41,113 nt of DNA from positions 1-41,113 of the IMG/VR virus record IMGVR_UViG_3300044714_000138; one strand, 5' to 3'. Of this stretch, positions 1-7,293 are shown in pieces. The notes beneath the pieces are model-generated. The model was given only the letters and a program-made list of their open reading frames with translations. It was not told the DNA's origin and did not search any database. Position 1 is the first letter of the stretch, and every line of letters begins with the position of its first letter. The DNA comes from a virus. The translations under genes and the position numbers were made by a program.

Positions 1-127
1 GCGGATCATTAGCAACTACGCCACTCACAAAGTTTTTAGCTACATCCGACTCAATAGCTGAACCTAACTCTTTAATGGCAGCTTCATCGAAGCGATCCAT
101 ATATGACCGGGCATTAAATATAAATTG
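1..127. repeat. Terminal direct repeat closing the circle (left copy)
   Basis: These 127 bases recur exactly at 40987-41113. The repeat lies inside the coat gene and its reading frame continues through the join, so this looks like the k-mer overlap of a circular assembly and not a phage terminal repeat. The true genome is then circular or circularly permuted, about 40,986 bp, as expected for headful packaging. Confidence 0.95.
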
Positions 128-406
128 TTGATCCGTGAAAGAACTTGAAATGTTATAAGCTTGCGAACAAATCAACGATACCACTTGTTGCACTGAAGGC
201 TGCATGGTTACAACCAAACCGTTATAACCAATGTAACGTGCAGGAGCATCGAATGTTACGGTATCACCTAAATTCGCAGTTAAATCATTAAAGTCTTTGT
301 ACTTTTTATTAGCATTGCTAATAATTCCAAACGTGTTTAGTAAATAAGCAAGCTCGGTTTTTTGATATGTTTGCACATTCTGCAAACCATTTTGCGGGAC
401 AGCCAT
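1..406 (-). CDS. Major coat protein, N-terminal part (P22 gp5-like), cut by the window edge
   Basis: Reads MAVPQNGLQNVQ... from an ATG at 406, with a GAGGA Shine-Dalgarno site about 9 bases upstream. The frame is open to base 1 and continues at 40986 through the duplicated 127 bases. The joined protein is about 447 aa, close to the roughly 430 aa of P22 coat. It is a HK97-fold shell protein by family expectation. It sits directly after the scaffold gene, as in P22. The family assignment rests on gene order, length and general sequence character; no short diagnostic motif is visible. Confidence 0.8.
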   Translation of the reverse strand, partial: MAVPQNGLQNVQTYQKTELAYLLNTFGIISNANKKYKDFNDLTANLGDTVTFDAPARYIGYNGLVVTMQPSVQQVVSLICSQAYNISSSFTDQQFIFNARSYMDRFDEAAIKELGSAIESDVAKNFVSGVVANDP

Positions 407-458
407 TGTAAAATTCCTCGAATCTTTGACAATGGCTTGCTAATCTTTGCGAGGTTAG

Positions 459-1175
459 TTATCTCTTCCAGGGTGTAATTTTTCTTAATTCACCAATAGA
501 AGGATCTGAGCCATCATCAATACCAACATTTGACTGTGTTATTTGACGCAATGGCTCTTGAGCACGTTTCACATCTTTGGCTCTATCATTAACTTTGATA
601 GATTCGGATAATTCACGTAACGCTTGACGAGCTAAATTTGGCTGTTTGGCCGCTAAGTTCTCCAACTCCATCAACTGAAGAGGACGATTCTTAGCTAAGT
701 CATAAAGTACATCGGCTACATTATCAACTTCAGCAGTTAACCTTTCTATTACATTAGGTATCGTGCTGTATTCGATATTTTTAGCCACATCTTCAAAATC
801 CTGATACTTCTCTTTTCCAATTTGCATTTTAGATTTAAAAGTATTGACGATCCCATTAACATGTTGTTCTTGCGCTTGTGCTTCAGCTTGTCGGGTTAAT
901 CTATCCAACTGCTCTTGCACAGCCCTGGCAACATCATCTTTGGTAGCAAATTGAGGCTGTTCCAGTCTCTGATTATTTTGAGCACTACTCTCATACTGCT
1001 TTCTATAATCATCAAATCTGCGATCAGCATCAAATTTTACTGTCTTAACAATTTCATCTACTTTGCTTTGGGGAATCATCTTTTCAGTAGAAGTTGAATA
1101 AGAACTCTCTGAACTTGAAGATTCCGAAGCCGGAACTGAACTTTGCTGTACTTCAGCTAAATTTTCTTGTGTCAT
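459..1175 (-). CDS. Scaffolding protein (P22 gp8-like role)
   Basis: About 238 aa, strongly charged and rich in Glu, Gln, Lys and Ala, with predicted long helices and a Ser-rich N-terminal segment. This is typical of internal scaffolds that guide coat assembly and then leave the procapsid. The frame is open up to 1220, but the ATG at 1175 (MTQENLAEVQQ) is preceded by an AGAGGG Shine-Dalgarno site and is the likely start. The C-terminus is short and basic (KITPWKR), where P22 scaffold binds coat. Its place between portal and coat supports the role; sequence alone would not prove it. Confidence 0.7.
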   Translation of the reverse strand: MTQENLAEVQQSSVPASESSSSESSYSTSTEKMIPQSKVDEIVKTVKFDADRRFDDYRKQYESSAQNNQRLEQPQFATKDDVARAVQEQLDRLTRQAEAQAQEQHVNGIVNTFKSKMQIGKEKYQDFEDVAKNIEYSTIPNVIERLTAEVDNVADVLYDLAKNRPLQLMELENLAAKQPNLARQALRELSESIKVNDRAKDVKRAQEPLRQITQSNVGIDDGSDPSIGELRKITPWKR

Positions 1176-1222
1176 AAACACCCTCTTGTTGACTATTGCC
1201 CCGTCACGGTTACGCCCCAAAT

Positions 1223-1288
1223 ACGCATGGGTCTCGACTAGTTATGCCCGATAGCTCGGTAATACCCCACATAACGCATGGGTCTCGA
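1223..1288. repeat. Direct repeat pair in the scaffold leader
   Basis: The 15-mer ACGCATGGGTCTCGA occurs at 1223-1237 and 1274-1288, within a longer imperfect repeat with a 51-bp period. A small hairpin (CCGA-GCTA-TCGG on the minus strand) lies between the copies. The repeat falls in the untranslated leader expected for the scaffold transcript, so a role in setting scaffold or coat expression is possible. No protein or RNA family is recognised. Confidence 0.6.
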
Positions 1289-1320
1289 TTATTTAAAGAA
1301 TAATTCCTTAGCTATGCAAT

Positions 1321-1383
1321 GTTATAACATAACAACTATTTATTGTAAAGCATTTGTAAATAAATAGTAAATTTATTGTAAAT
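1321..1383 (-). promoter_or_regulatory. Candidate late promoter with 11-bp-phased repeats (upstream of scaffold/coat)
   Basis: On the minus strand, TTTACA (1349-1344) is separated by 17 bp from TATAAC (1326-1321), giving a plausible sigma-70 promoter for scaffold and coat. Upstream and overlapping its -35 are four repeats at exactly 11-bp steps on the plus strand: TTGTAAAG 1343, TTGTAAAT 1354, TAGTAAAT 1365 and TTGTAAAT 1376. The same array occurs at 5904-5956. One-turn phasing suggests an activator or repressor binding one face of the helix. Confidence 0.55.
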
Positions 1384-1568
1384 TATTTCTTTTTATTAAG
1401 TTTTTTTAATGTTTTAGCTAGATTGGCTCTAGCTCTAGTTTTAGGATTTTCAGAATGTTCTGCTTTTTCTAGTTTCTTTTCTGGGATCTTCTCCCCTTTC
1501 TTGACATGTAAGGATTTACGTAAAGCCCCTGGTTTTTTAATTGCTTTTTGAATGAAATTTTTAGACAT
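1383..1568 (-). CDS. Small basic phage protein of the portal region
   Basis: 61 aa, about one third Lys/Arg, with the segment KKPGALRKSL followed by KKGEKIPEKKLEKA and a C-terminal Lys-rich tail. Small proteins of this kind (a KKPGAL motif and a conserved Lys/Ala helix) are common beside structural genes of phages, but no function is known to me. It overlaps the end of the portal gene by 8 bases and is probably translated with it. Its charge suggests nucleic-acid contact or a packaged internal protein; that is inference. Confidence 0.7.
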   Translation of the reverse strand: MSKNFIQKAIKKPGALRKSLHVKKGEKIPEKKLEKAEHSENPKTRARANLAKTLKKLNKKK

Positions 1569-3663
1569 TCGTATTCCCCTTCTGATTAGTTTGTTTTTTG
1601 TTCATATTGTTATGATGTAAATTTAATAAATCCATCGCGTGCCGATGCTTAACATCAGCCACATCAACAGCAGCTTCCGATGCGGTTCTGGCATTTTCAG
1701 CTTGTACTTTATCGCGCTCTAGCGTCACTTTATCGGTCATCTCGCCAATTTGAGCTAGCGCTAATATTCTATCGGTTGCTGTAGATTCTTGTTCATTAGC
1801 AATTCGTGCGGCATCTAATTGAGCATCAATTTGCATTTTGCGATCTTTCTGATCTAACTCTTGCTTCTTGAGAATAGCGGGATTCATGGCTTGAGCCATC
1901 TGGGCTTGCTGTGCTTGTTGCTGTTGTAATTGCTTCATGAACTCGGCAGCGGATTGCTTGAGCTGATCAATACCTCGAATATCAATATTATCCAGCAATA
2001 CTTCTAATCCGTATTGATTGATAAACTGCTGGAATAAAGGTGATTCCTTAGCTAAGGATAAAATAGCATTAAGTGCCTGCTGTTGCTGAATAGCAAAGTT
2101 AACTCCAGCACTAACTTTTATTTGCAATGCATTAGAGTTATATTGCAAGGGAATACCTTGTTGATGATTTACCAGAACATAGTCACGCTTTCCATCCTGT
2201 TTCACAATAGGTACTGTTCGCGGAGTATTAATATACTTGGGTATCAAATCAACGATTATTTGTGCTGTTTGGTTCTTGCCACGCAAGTAACCAATAATAT
2301 AAGGCATTGCAGTGGCATTAGACTGCGTCGCTCCTTCTTGAATGGCCACGCCACTCAATTGATTATTATTAATTCCCAGTTGAGCATCATAACTTCCCAA
2401 CACACTTTGCATAATTTGGCTAGCGCTCATAAAGGTATTAGCAACTTCTGGCGGCGCAGGAGCCCGCTGTACCTCTCTGGGCTGCGGGATTTCTTTGCCA
2501 TTTTCATCAATATCATTAAAGATCACAACATTGGGTACTTGATTATTTCGATAAGCATCTTGATAGTTCTTGGGAATAGCTCTTTTGGCAACTATCCATT
2601 TATGTTGCACAATATTTTCAAGTTCATTAGCCAAACTTTGACCCGCAAAGTTCATGAGCTTTTGAATGCCCATAGCATTTTTAATATAAGAGCGCGTTAT
2701 TTCTTTATAATTACCTTGCGCGCCTTCTCTTATTCGTGCAGAATTTCCGGCAAAAAATACCAGAGGTAAGTGGCGAAAATCGGTGTCCTTTTCAAAGATA
2801 ATCTTGTCTTGAATGATATGCGATTGTTTAACAGTAACAATCTTGGTGCGACGGGGCTTTCCTACAATACCAGGAGCTTGCATAAAAAATCCAAGTTTCT
2901 TAAAAGACTCCATCTGCTGTTCGTAATCATCGACAGTCATCGTTTGACCTGTCACTAATTGAACTATAGTAGCATCTTTATATTGCTTCTCATAATAATC
3001 CCCAACTAACGCAATAGGTTCTTGCGCACCGGAAAAACACCAATTGAAGCCACCAATATCTTTAGTGGGCTTTATTCCATCTAGTATCTTTGAACCAAAC
3101 TCTTTTTCTAAAGTAGATAGAGGTTTAGGGAATAGTTCGAAACAATACCGACCATCCGCTTTTGAAGATTCTTTGGCCATGATATCAAATCCACATAAAG
3201 TAGGGTCAAACACCCGCTGCACTTTTATGTCTTGATTAAATGACATATCATTAGACCAGTCTGTAAATACCTTCCATACATCAAACCCTCCGGCCATCAT
3301 ATTACGATAGGTTTCATACTCAAGATAATCATTCCGTGCATCATCAAATATTGCTCGCGTTATTCCTTCTACTAATTGCGGTAATCGAGGATCTGTTTGC
3401 TGGAACATATCTTCTTGTCTTACAACTATAGACGGTTCCTGTTTTGAGAACTCACCACATAATCGTGATACATACGCCTCCATGATATTAAACTCTAGTG
3501 TGGGTCTTCCCAATTGTTTAAGTAATGAGACCTCATCCTCGGTAAGCGTACTTTTGTACAAAAATCGCATAGAATTATGATAATCGATATAATTGTGCCG
3601 ATTACTCATATAGCTTTCTTCAATATTCTTTTGAATACTTTTTAATTTGTCGGACTTATCCAT
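1561..3663 (-). CDS. Portal protein (P22 gp1-like)
   Basis: 700 aa, close to the roughly 725 aa of P22 portal. The N-terminal 100 residues (RPTLEFNIMEAYVSRLCGEFSKQEP) match the usual start of P22-type portals. The C-terminal third is a long, Gln/Ala-rich helical region with coiled-coil character (residues about 590-690), as in the P22 barrel. The dodecameric portal forms the DNA channel at the unique capsid vertex, binds terminase during packaging and the neck proteins afterwards. It overlaps the large terminase gene by 8 bases. Confidence 0.9.
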   Translation of the reverse strand: MDKSDKLKSIQKNIEESYMSNRHNYIDYHNSMRFLYKSTLTEDEVSLLKQLGRPTLEFNIMEAYVSRLCGEFSKQEPSIVVRQEDMFQQTDPRLPQLVEGITRAIFDDARNDYLEYETYRNMMAGGFDVWKVFTDWSNDMSFNQDIKVQRVFDPTLCGFDIMAKESSKADGRYCFELFPKPLSTLEKEFGSKILDGIKPTKDIGGFNWCFSGAQEPIALVGDYYEKQYKDATIVQLVTGQTMTVDDYEQQMESFKKLGFFMQAPGIVGKPRRTKIVTVKQSHIIQDKIIFEKDTDFRHLPLVFFAGNSARIREGAQGNYKEITRSYIKNAMGIQKLMNFAGQSLANELENIVQHKWIVAKRAIPKNYQDAYRNNQVPNVVIFNDIDENGKEIPQPREVQRAPAPPEVANTFMSASQIMQSVLGSYDAQLGINNNQLSGVAIQEGATQSNATAMPYIIGYLRGKNQTAQIIVDLIPKYINTPRTVPIVKQDGKRDYVLVNHQQGIPLQYNSNALQIKVSAGVNFAIQQQQALNAILSLAKESPLFQQFINQYGLEVLLDNIDIRGIDQLKQSAAEFMKQLQQQQAQQAQMAQAMNPAILKKQELDQKDRKMQIDAQLDAARIANEQESTATDRILALAQIGEMTDKVTLERDKVQAENARTASEAAVDVADVKHRHAMDLLNLHHNNMNKKQTNQKGNTNV

Positions 3664-5197
3664 AAAGTTGCCCCCTTAATCGTTGTTCTTGCTTATATCC
3701 TTTATAAATATTGTCAACTATTTCATCGAAATCATTGTTGTAATCTACATAAATAACCGACTTATCAATAAGGGCTATTTTTACAGCATCATAAAGTGTG
3801 TCAGCGATATCATCAAAACGATGAGAGTTATTAGCGGTTATTTTTGAACAATGGATAAGACACATTTCAGTATGTCTAGCATATTTAGGAAGGGATATAA
3901 GACCTCGGGAAACATAAGATTGTACATTAAGAAATCGGTCTGTCTTGCTACCACTATTTGCCGGACGCTCAATATCACGTACAGATAATCCACGTATTTT
4001 CTTTAAAGTCGCCAAAAGTGTCACTCCTGTGGATTTCTTTTCAATAGCAACAAAAGAAGGTTTCATTTTATAGGTCATGGCACGAGCATAAAACTGCAAA
4101 AATTCGTCCTCAAGATCACCGGGCTCTACGCGGATTTCTTCGCAATCAATCCAGTGCAATGCATATTCATCCATTTCTCTATGGAAATTATTAATCTTGT
4201 AAAGCCCCCAGAAACTAAAGACCGTAGCATCATTATATTTTTTCTCCGTTTCTGCCGTATCTGCGGTAATGAAAGTGGCAATAAACTTAGGATCATCATC
4301 CATAAGATAAAAGTTATCGCGCTTAAATATTCCTCCTCCTGCTGGTTGAGGATTAAGCTGAAATTGCGCAGCAAACATATAAGGCTGATGTTTTTCCATG
4401 CGATCAAGCATTTCTTTACTGGTCGCCATGGGATTTAAAATATTTCCCGCCAAATCTCTAGCTGGAAGTGCAATGACTTTCCAGTTAGCTCCATCTTTGT
4501 TTTGCTTAAAATAATCTGTTAAGTCGCCTTCTCTCAATGGCTGCGCAATAGATAATATAGGAACCAAGGGAGAGCGCGGCCTAGGCAAAATAGTTTCCTC
4601 ATAATTTGTTATGACCTTTTCGCGCACCGCATCACTATGTACTTCATCGGGCTTGTGCATATCATCTAAGATTGGGCAGCCACTGAACCTATGTACACCT
4701 GGCAATCCCGCATTCATCCCTGTAATAGGGCCCGAACTACCAAACGCCTTTACACGTCCGCCAGCGGTTGTCTGGAAATCATCTTTAGCAGATGATGATT
4801 TATCAATTTCAACTTCAAATAATTTGCGATAATAAGCATGAGTCATTATCTTTTTAATAACGGCCGTATGACTGGTGGCTAATTCCCAGCCATAACTGAT
4901 GTAAAGAAATTGACAATCAGGATAATGGGCAAAAGCCCAAGCAACAAAATAAGACATTAGAGTGCTTTTATAATGACCAGGAGGGACATTAATAGATAAT
5001 CTATTTATTTCTAAGTTAAAAACTTGAGTAAGTGCCCGGCAGATAGTAACAATATGGCATTCCCTGCCAATGGGTTGCGGTAAAATGAATTCTCGTCCAT
5101 TAATAAGCTCATAAAATGTACGAGTAAACAAAAGGAGCGAGCCCAAAAGCATGGCCCGCTTCTCTGCTACTTGTTGGACTTGCTGTGTATCATGCAT
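3656..5197 (-). CDS. Terminase large subunit
   Basis: About 513 aa. The ATPase domain has a Walker A-like NVPPGHYKST near residue 71 and a Walker B CPILDDMHKPDE near 175. The C-terminal RNase-H-like nuclease has an acidic residue in TFITADTAE (about 314), an acidic AIEKKS (about 387) and RFDDIADTLYDAV (about 461), which would supply the metal-binding triad. It drives headful DNA packaging and cleavage. The frame extends one TTG codon further, but the ATG at 5197 overlaps the stop of the small subunit (TGATG), implying coupled translation. Confidence 0.95.
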   Translation of the reverse strand: MHDTQQVQQVAEKRAMLLGSLLLFTRTFYELINGREFILPQPIGRECHIVTICRALTQVFNLEINRLSINVPPGHYKSTLMSYFVAWAFAHYPDCQFLYISYGWELATSHTAVIKKIMTHAYYRKLFEVEIDKSSSAKDDFQTTAGGRVKAFGSSGPITGMNAGLPGVHRFSGCPILDDMHKPDEVHSDAVREKVITNYEETILPRPRSPLVPILSIAQPLREGDLTDYFKQNKDGANWKVIALPARDLAGNILNPMATSKEMLDRMEKHQPYMFAAQFQLNPQPAGGGIFKRDNFYLMDDDPKFIATFITADTAETEKKYNDATVFSFWGLYKINNFHREMDEYALHWIDCEEIRVEPGDLEDEFLQFYARAMTYKMKPSFVAIEKKSTGVTLLATLKKIRGLSVRDIERPANSGSKTDRFLNVQSYVSRGLISLPKYARHTEMCLIHCSKITANNSHRFDDIADTLYDAVKIALIDKSVIYVDYNNDFDEIVDNIYKGYKQEQRLRGQLYG

Positions 5198-5661
5198 CAA
5201 TATTCTTTTTTATGTTTTTCTATCAGCTCATCTACTTTCAAATTTCCTTTTTCCAGATCAGGATCACGTTTTAACAATAATTCTTCAGGCGCATAATGAC
5301 CCTGCATCTTATTCATCTCGCCAATAGCCTTAATAGCTACTTCGGGTCGCAATCCCAACAACCTTAAATCTTCTGTCGTACATCCCTCAGGAAAGCAAAT
5401 ACGAACAATTCTCCATAAACACTCTATTTTTTGATGAAATGAAACTTTAAATTCTTCTTCCACTTCTGCTACTCGCTTTTTTAAATAATTTTGGACATGC
5501 TCTTTATGTAAATACCTAATATAGGTACGCGCATCTTTCCCGATTTCCTTAACGGTTTGGGTTAAATCAAGCCCATTCATCAGATACGCATGACAAAACT
5601 TACGTTCCCTATGATTCAGGCCATCTTCTGCGCATAATACAGACAATTTACTATCTGGCAT
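5197..5661 (-). CDS. Terminase small subunit
   Basis: About 154 aa from the ATG at 5661 (MPDSKLSVLCAEDGLNHRERKFC...). An AAGAAG sequence just upstream favours this start over the longer frame, which would run to 5742. The N-terminal half has the helix-turn-helix pattern of terminase small subunits (LNHRERKFCHAYLMNGLDLTQTVKEIGKD). The C-terminal half is helical and charged. It would recognise the packaging site and regulate the large subunit. It overlaps the upstream zinc protein by 11 bases and the large subunit by one base. Confidence 0.85.
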   Translation of the reverse strand: MPDSKLSVLCAEDGLNHRERKFCHAYLMNGLDLTQTVKEIGKDARTYIRYLHKEHVQNYLKKRVAEVEEEFKVSFHQKIECLWRIVRICFPEGCTTEDLRLLGLRPEVAIKAIGEMNKMQGHYAPEELLLKRDPDLEKGNLKVDELIEKHKKEY

Positions 5662-5860
5662 TCTTCTTGGGTCTCCCGCGCTTTGGTATTTCCATTTTAG
5701 ATACAGCCGTAGAAACAGCATAATTAGATTGTTCAGCAGCAATAAGGGGTTTATTGCGAGTCAGGTCCCGCCCACTTCCTAAGCAATCAACACAAATATA
5801 ATCCCTAAATTGCTTAGTAACCGTTCTTTTGCCATCACATGCAGGACATTTATTATTCAT
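5651..5860 (-). CDS. Zinc-ribbon protein with a C-terminal AT-hook, first late gene
   Basis: About 69 aa from the ATG at 5860 (MNNKCPAC); three more upstream codons are open. Two CxxC knuckles (CPAC and CVDC followed by LGSG) resemble a DnaJ-type zinc ribbon. The C-terminus ends in KRGRPKK, a classic AT-hook core (GRP flanked by basic residues). It is the first gene after the phased-repeat promoter and precedes the small terminase, so it could bind AT-rich DNA during packaging or control late transcription. That role is inferred. Confidence 0.7.
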   Translation of the reverse strand: MNNKCPACDGKRTVTKQFRDYICVDCLGSGRDLTRNKPLIAAEQSNYAVSTAVSKMEIPKRGRPKKNAR

Positions 5861-5893
5861 TAAATACAAATATTTATAACAACCAAATGATAC

Positions 5894-5921
5894 ATTATAA
5901 CATTTGTAAATGAATTGTAAA
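5894..5921 (-). promoter_or_regulatory. Candidate late promoter for the terminase operon
   Basis: On the minus strand TTTACA (5921-5916), a 16-bp spacer, then TATAAT (5899-5894). The initiation region lies about 30 bases before the first late gene. The -35 is itself one unit of the phased repeat array at 5904-5956. The same layout is found at 1321-1383. Confidence 0.6.
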
Positions 5922-5956
5922 TAAATTGTAAATAAATTGTAAAATTAGTGTAAAAT
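5904..5956. repeat. Phased iteron array, five units at 11-bp spacing
   Basis: TTGTAAAT at 5904, 5915 and 5926, TTGTAAAAT at 5937, and GTGTAAAAT at 5948. The step is exactly 11 bp each time. The array lies between divergent promoters: late operon on the minus strand and the ribbon-helix-helix gene on the plus strand. A matching four-unit array is at 1343-1383. AT-hook or RHH proteins encoded on either side are candidate ligands. Confidence 0.75.
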
Positions 5957-5965
5957 TAAAAGTGT

Positions 5966-5994
5966 ATTACATTTTTAAGGTTAGAGGTTATAAT
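5966..5994 (+). promoter_or_regulatory. Candidate promoter for the RHH gene
   Basis: ATTACA (5966-5971), a 17-bp spacer and a perfect TATAAT (5989-5994), about 20 bases before the GTG start at 6014. The upstream part, AAAAGTGTATTACATTTTT, resembles the reverse complement of bases just upstream of the early promoter at 13.44 kb, with one or two differences. Confidence 0.5.
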
Positions 5995-6013
5995 TAAAAA
6001 TTTAAGAAGACAT

Positions 6014-6250
6014 GTGAAGAAGCTCAAGTCCAGAATGGGCAGGCCACGAAAAAATTATGTTGCCGAGCCCACTAAGATAATCTCATTTAGATTAAAGCAT
6101 TCTGTAATAAAAATGCTAGATGATCTGGCGGCTATTTATAGCAAGCATGTGCGTGAAAATGTGACGCGCAATGAGATGATTGAAATATTAATTAATGGAG
6201 AAATGAGACATTCGATGTCTAACATAACAAAAAAAGATGATGAAACTTAA
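6014..6250 (+). CDS. Ribbon-helix-helix (Arc/CopG-type) DNA-binding protein
   Basis: 78 aa from a GTG with AAGAAG just upstream. An N-terminal basic segment, GRPRKNY, is AT-hook-like. It is followed by TKIISFRLKHSVIKMLDDLAAIYSK, matching the beta strand plus helix of ribbon-helix-helix repressors, and a second helix, VTRNEMIEILING. It starts a two-gene plus-strand operon beside the phased repeat array, so autoregulation and control of the divergent late promoter are plausible. Confidence 0.7.
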   Translation: MKKLKSRMGRPRKNYVAEPTKIISFRLKHSVIKMLDDLAAIYSKHVRENVTRNEMIEILINGEMRHSMSNITKKDDET

Positions 6251-6437
6251 TGATATCGCCGAGTTTATAAAGAAAGTATCTCTTCCTCTTATTTATCTGG
6301 GATTGTTTTCCCTTTATGCAATGGATATTTTATGTCAACTGTATTACACGGGCAAAGTAAGTGACGGCACCGAGAAAGAACTAATAGGATTGGTGAGTGG
6401 CGCGCTTGTGCTTCATCAATCTTCTAAACGAGAATAA
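6237..6437 (+). CDS. Small membrane protein
   Basis: 66 aa. One clear membrane segment (LPLIYLGLFSLYAMDILCQLYY) and a second weaker one near the C-terminus (LIGLVSGALVL). The start overlaps the end of the RHH gene by 14 bases, so the two are co-translated. A holin-like or accessory membrane role is possible, but nothing specific is recognised. It faces the tRNA-like element and the early operon end-on. Confidence 0.6.
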   Translation: MMKLNDIAEFIKKVSLPLIYLGLFSLYAMDILCQLYYTGKVSDGTEKELIGLVSGALVLHQSSKRE

Positions 6438-6443
6438 TTAGGG

Positions 6444-6514
6444 CTCCCCTGAGCGCACTCGAACCGCTGCGCTGGCGAAAACGATCACCGCTCTACCGTC
6501 TGAGCTACAGGGGA
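6444..6514 (-). tRNA. tRNA-like element, probably degenerate
   Basis: The minus strand folds as a tRNA outline: a 7-bp acceptor stem (TCCCCTG with CAGGGGA), TA, a perfect D stem (GCTC/GAGC) with AGACGGTA loop, and GGTTCGA at the T loop. Defects are visible. The anticodon stem GGTGA/TCGCC closes a 6-base loop, the T stem has a G-G mismatch at its top, and the 3' end reads GCCC and not NCCA. No anticodon can be assigned. It may be a decaying tRNA or a tRNA mimic. Confidence 0.5.
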
Positions 6515-6516
6515 AT

Positions 6517-6723
6517 TTAGAACATGAGATCATCATAAAAATTATCATTCCATTTGCACAGTCCCCATTGTGTATATGCAAAAATTCTGCCGCATCTCTT
6601 ACAGTAACATTTTCTAACGTGAATAATTGTAGGTCGCTCCGTTATATCATACAACTTATGACCAAGCCACCAGCATTTTATTTTAATTAGGAGTCCCATT
6701 AATAATGAAAAATATTTAGTCAT
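6517..6723 (-). CDS. Small zinc-finger protein (DUF1660-like)
   Basis: About 68 aa from the ATG at 6723, preceded by AAGGA. A hydrophobic N-terminus (FSLLMGLLIKIKCWWLGHKLYD) is followed by CYCKRCGRIF. The pattern LGHK...C-x2-C is that of small phage/prophage proteins of the DUF1660 type, function unknown. Last gene of the 13-6.5 kb minus operon; its start overlaps the preceding gene's stop region closely, so translation is coupled. Confidence 0.65.
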   Translation of the reverse strand: MTKYFSLLMGLLIKIKCWWLGHKLYDITERPTIIHVRKCYCKRCGRIFAYTQWGLCKWNDNFYDDLMF

Positions 6724-6724
6724 C

Positions 6725-6919
6725 TTAATCCTTCTCCTCAACTTTCACACCAACAGGAACATTACTTTTTATGAAATCTTCATAGCATTTTATACATAAA
6801 GGAGAAATTATACCGTATGCATCAATTGATTGTGACCACATAAAAACCGTAGAGCACTTTGGGCATTTATATTTTTGTGGGACAAAATAAACCATATTCA
6901 TTGCTTCAAACTTTGACAT
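6725..6919 (-). CDS. Zinc-finger protein, paralogue 2 of a tandem pair
   Basis: 64 aa, ATG at 6919 with GGAG upstream. Contains YKCPKCS, a Trp, then CIKC, followed by DFIKSNVPVGVKVE. This is the same layout as the next gene (6906-7115), so the two are tandem duplicates with diverged N-termini. Four cysteines in two CxxC knuckles imply one zinc site. The genes overlap by 14 bases. Function unknown. Confidence 0.65.
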   Translation of the reverse strand: MSKFEAMNMVYFVPQKYKCPKCSTVFMWSQSIDAYGIISPLCIKCYEDFIKSNVPVGVKVEEKD

Positions 6920-7115
6920 TTTGTTCTACTCCGTCAGGAACATTTTCTCTGATAAAGTCATCAAAACATCTTGGACAAATTTTTAATCCTGAAAATGAAT
7001 GATAAGGAAACCATTCATAAATTAGTGAACATTTGGGGCATTTATATTGCTTGTTTCGAAATATAATGGATTTACCATTATTACCAATTATATCCCCATT
7101 TTCAAATGTTGTCAT
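6906..7115 (-). CDS. Zinc-finger protein, paralogue 1 of a tandem pair
   Basis: About 69 aa from the ATG at 7115 (MTTFENGDI), with AAGGAG about 10 bases upstream; the frame is open to 7139. Contains YKCPKCSLIYEW, CPRC and DFIRENVPDGV, closely matching its downstream neighbour. A short acidic N-terminal domain (GDIIGNNGKSIIF) is not shared. Likely a zinc-binding regulatory or host-takeover protein; no specific family is recognised. Confidence 0.65.
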   Translation of the reverse strand: MTTFENGDIIGNNGKSIIFRNKQYKCPKCSLIYEWFPYHSFSGLKICPRCFDDFIRENVPDGVEQNVKV

Positions 7116-7293
7116 TTTCGCTTGTCTCCTTAACATCAATCAATTCTTCTGATTGTTGATTAATAATATCACTAACTATTCTTCTTCTTTGTTCGTTATT
7201 AAATGTAAAAACTCTATATTCACCATAACTTATCTTCAATGAGTCTATAGTAGTTTGTAATAATACTTGTAATTGTTTTGGGGTTATTTTCAT
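7102..7293 (-). CDS. Hypothetical small phage protein
   Basis: 63 aa, helical and charged: MKITPKQLQVLLQTTIDSL, a YGEYRVFTFNNEQRRR segment, then IINQQSEELIDVKE. Small phage proteins with a similar F-T-F ... R ... NQQS ... IDVK pattern occur near replication or lysis genes, function unknown to me. It overlaps both neighbours by a few bases within the early operon. Confidence 0.6.
   Translation of the reverse strand: MKITPKQLQVLLQTTIDSLKISYGEYRVFTFNNEQRRRIVSDIINQQSEELIDVKETSENDNI

Noticed and set aside
1-127. True terminal redundancy or cohesive end of the virion DNA
   Set aside because: The repeat is exactly 127 bases, lies inside the coat gene and joins its frame perfectly, as expected from an assembler overlap.
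2083-2769. Plus-strand open frame of 228 codons opposite the portal gene
   Set aside because: Shadow of the well-supported portal gene; composition is not protein-like and no start signal is present.
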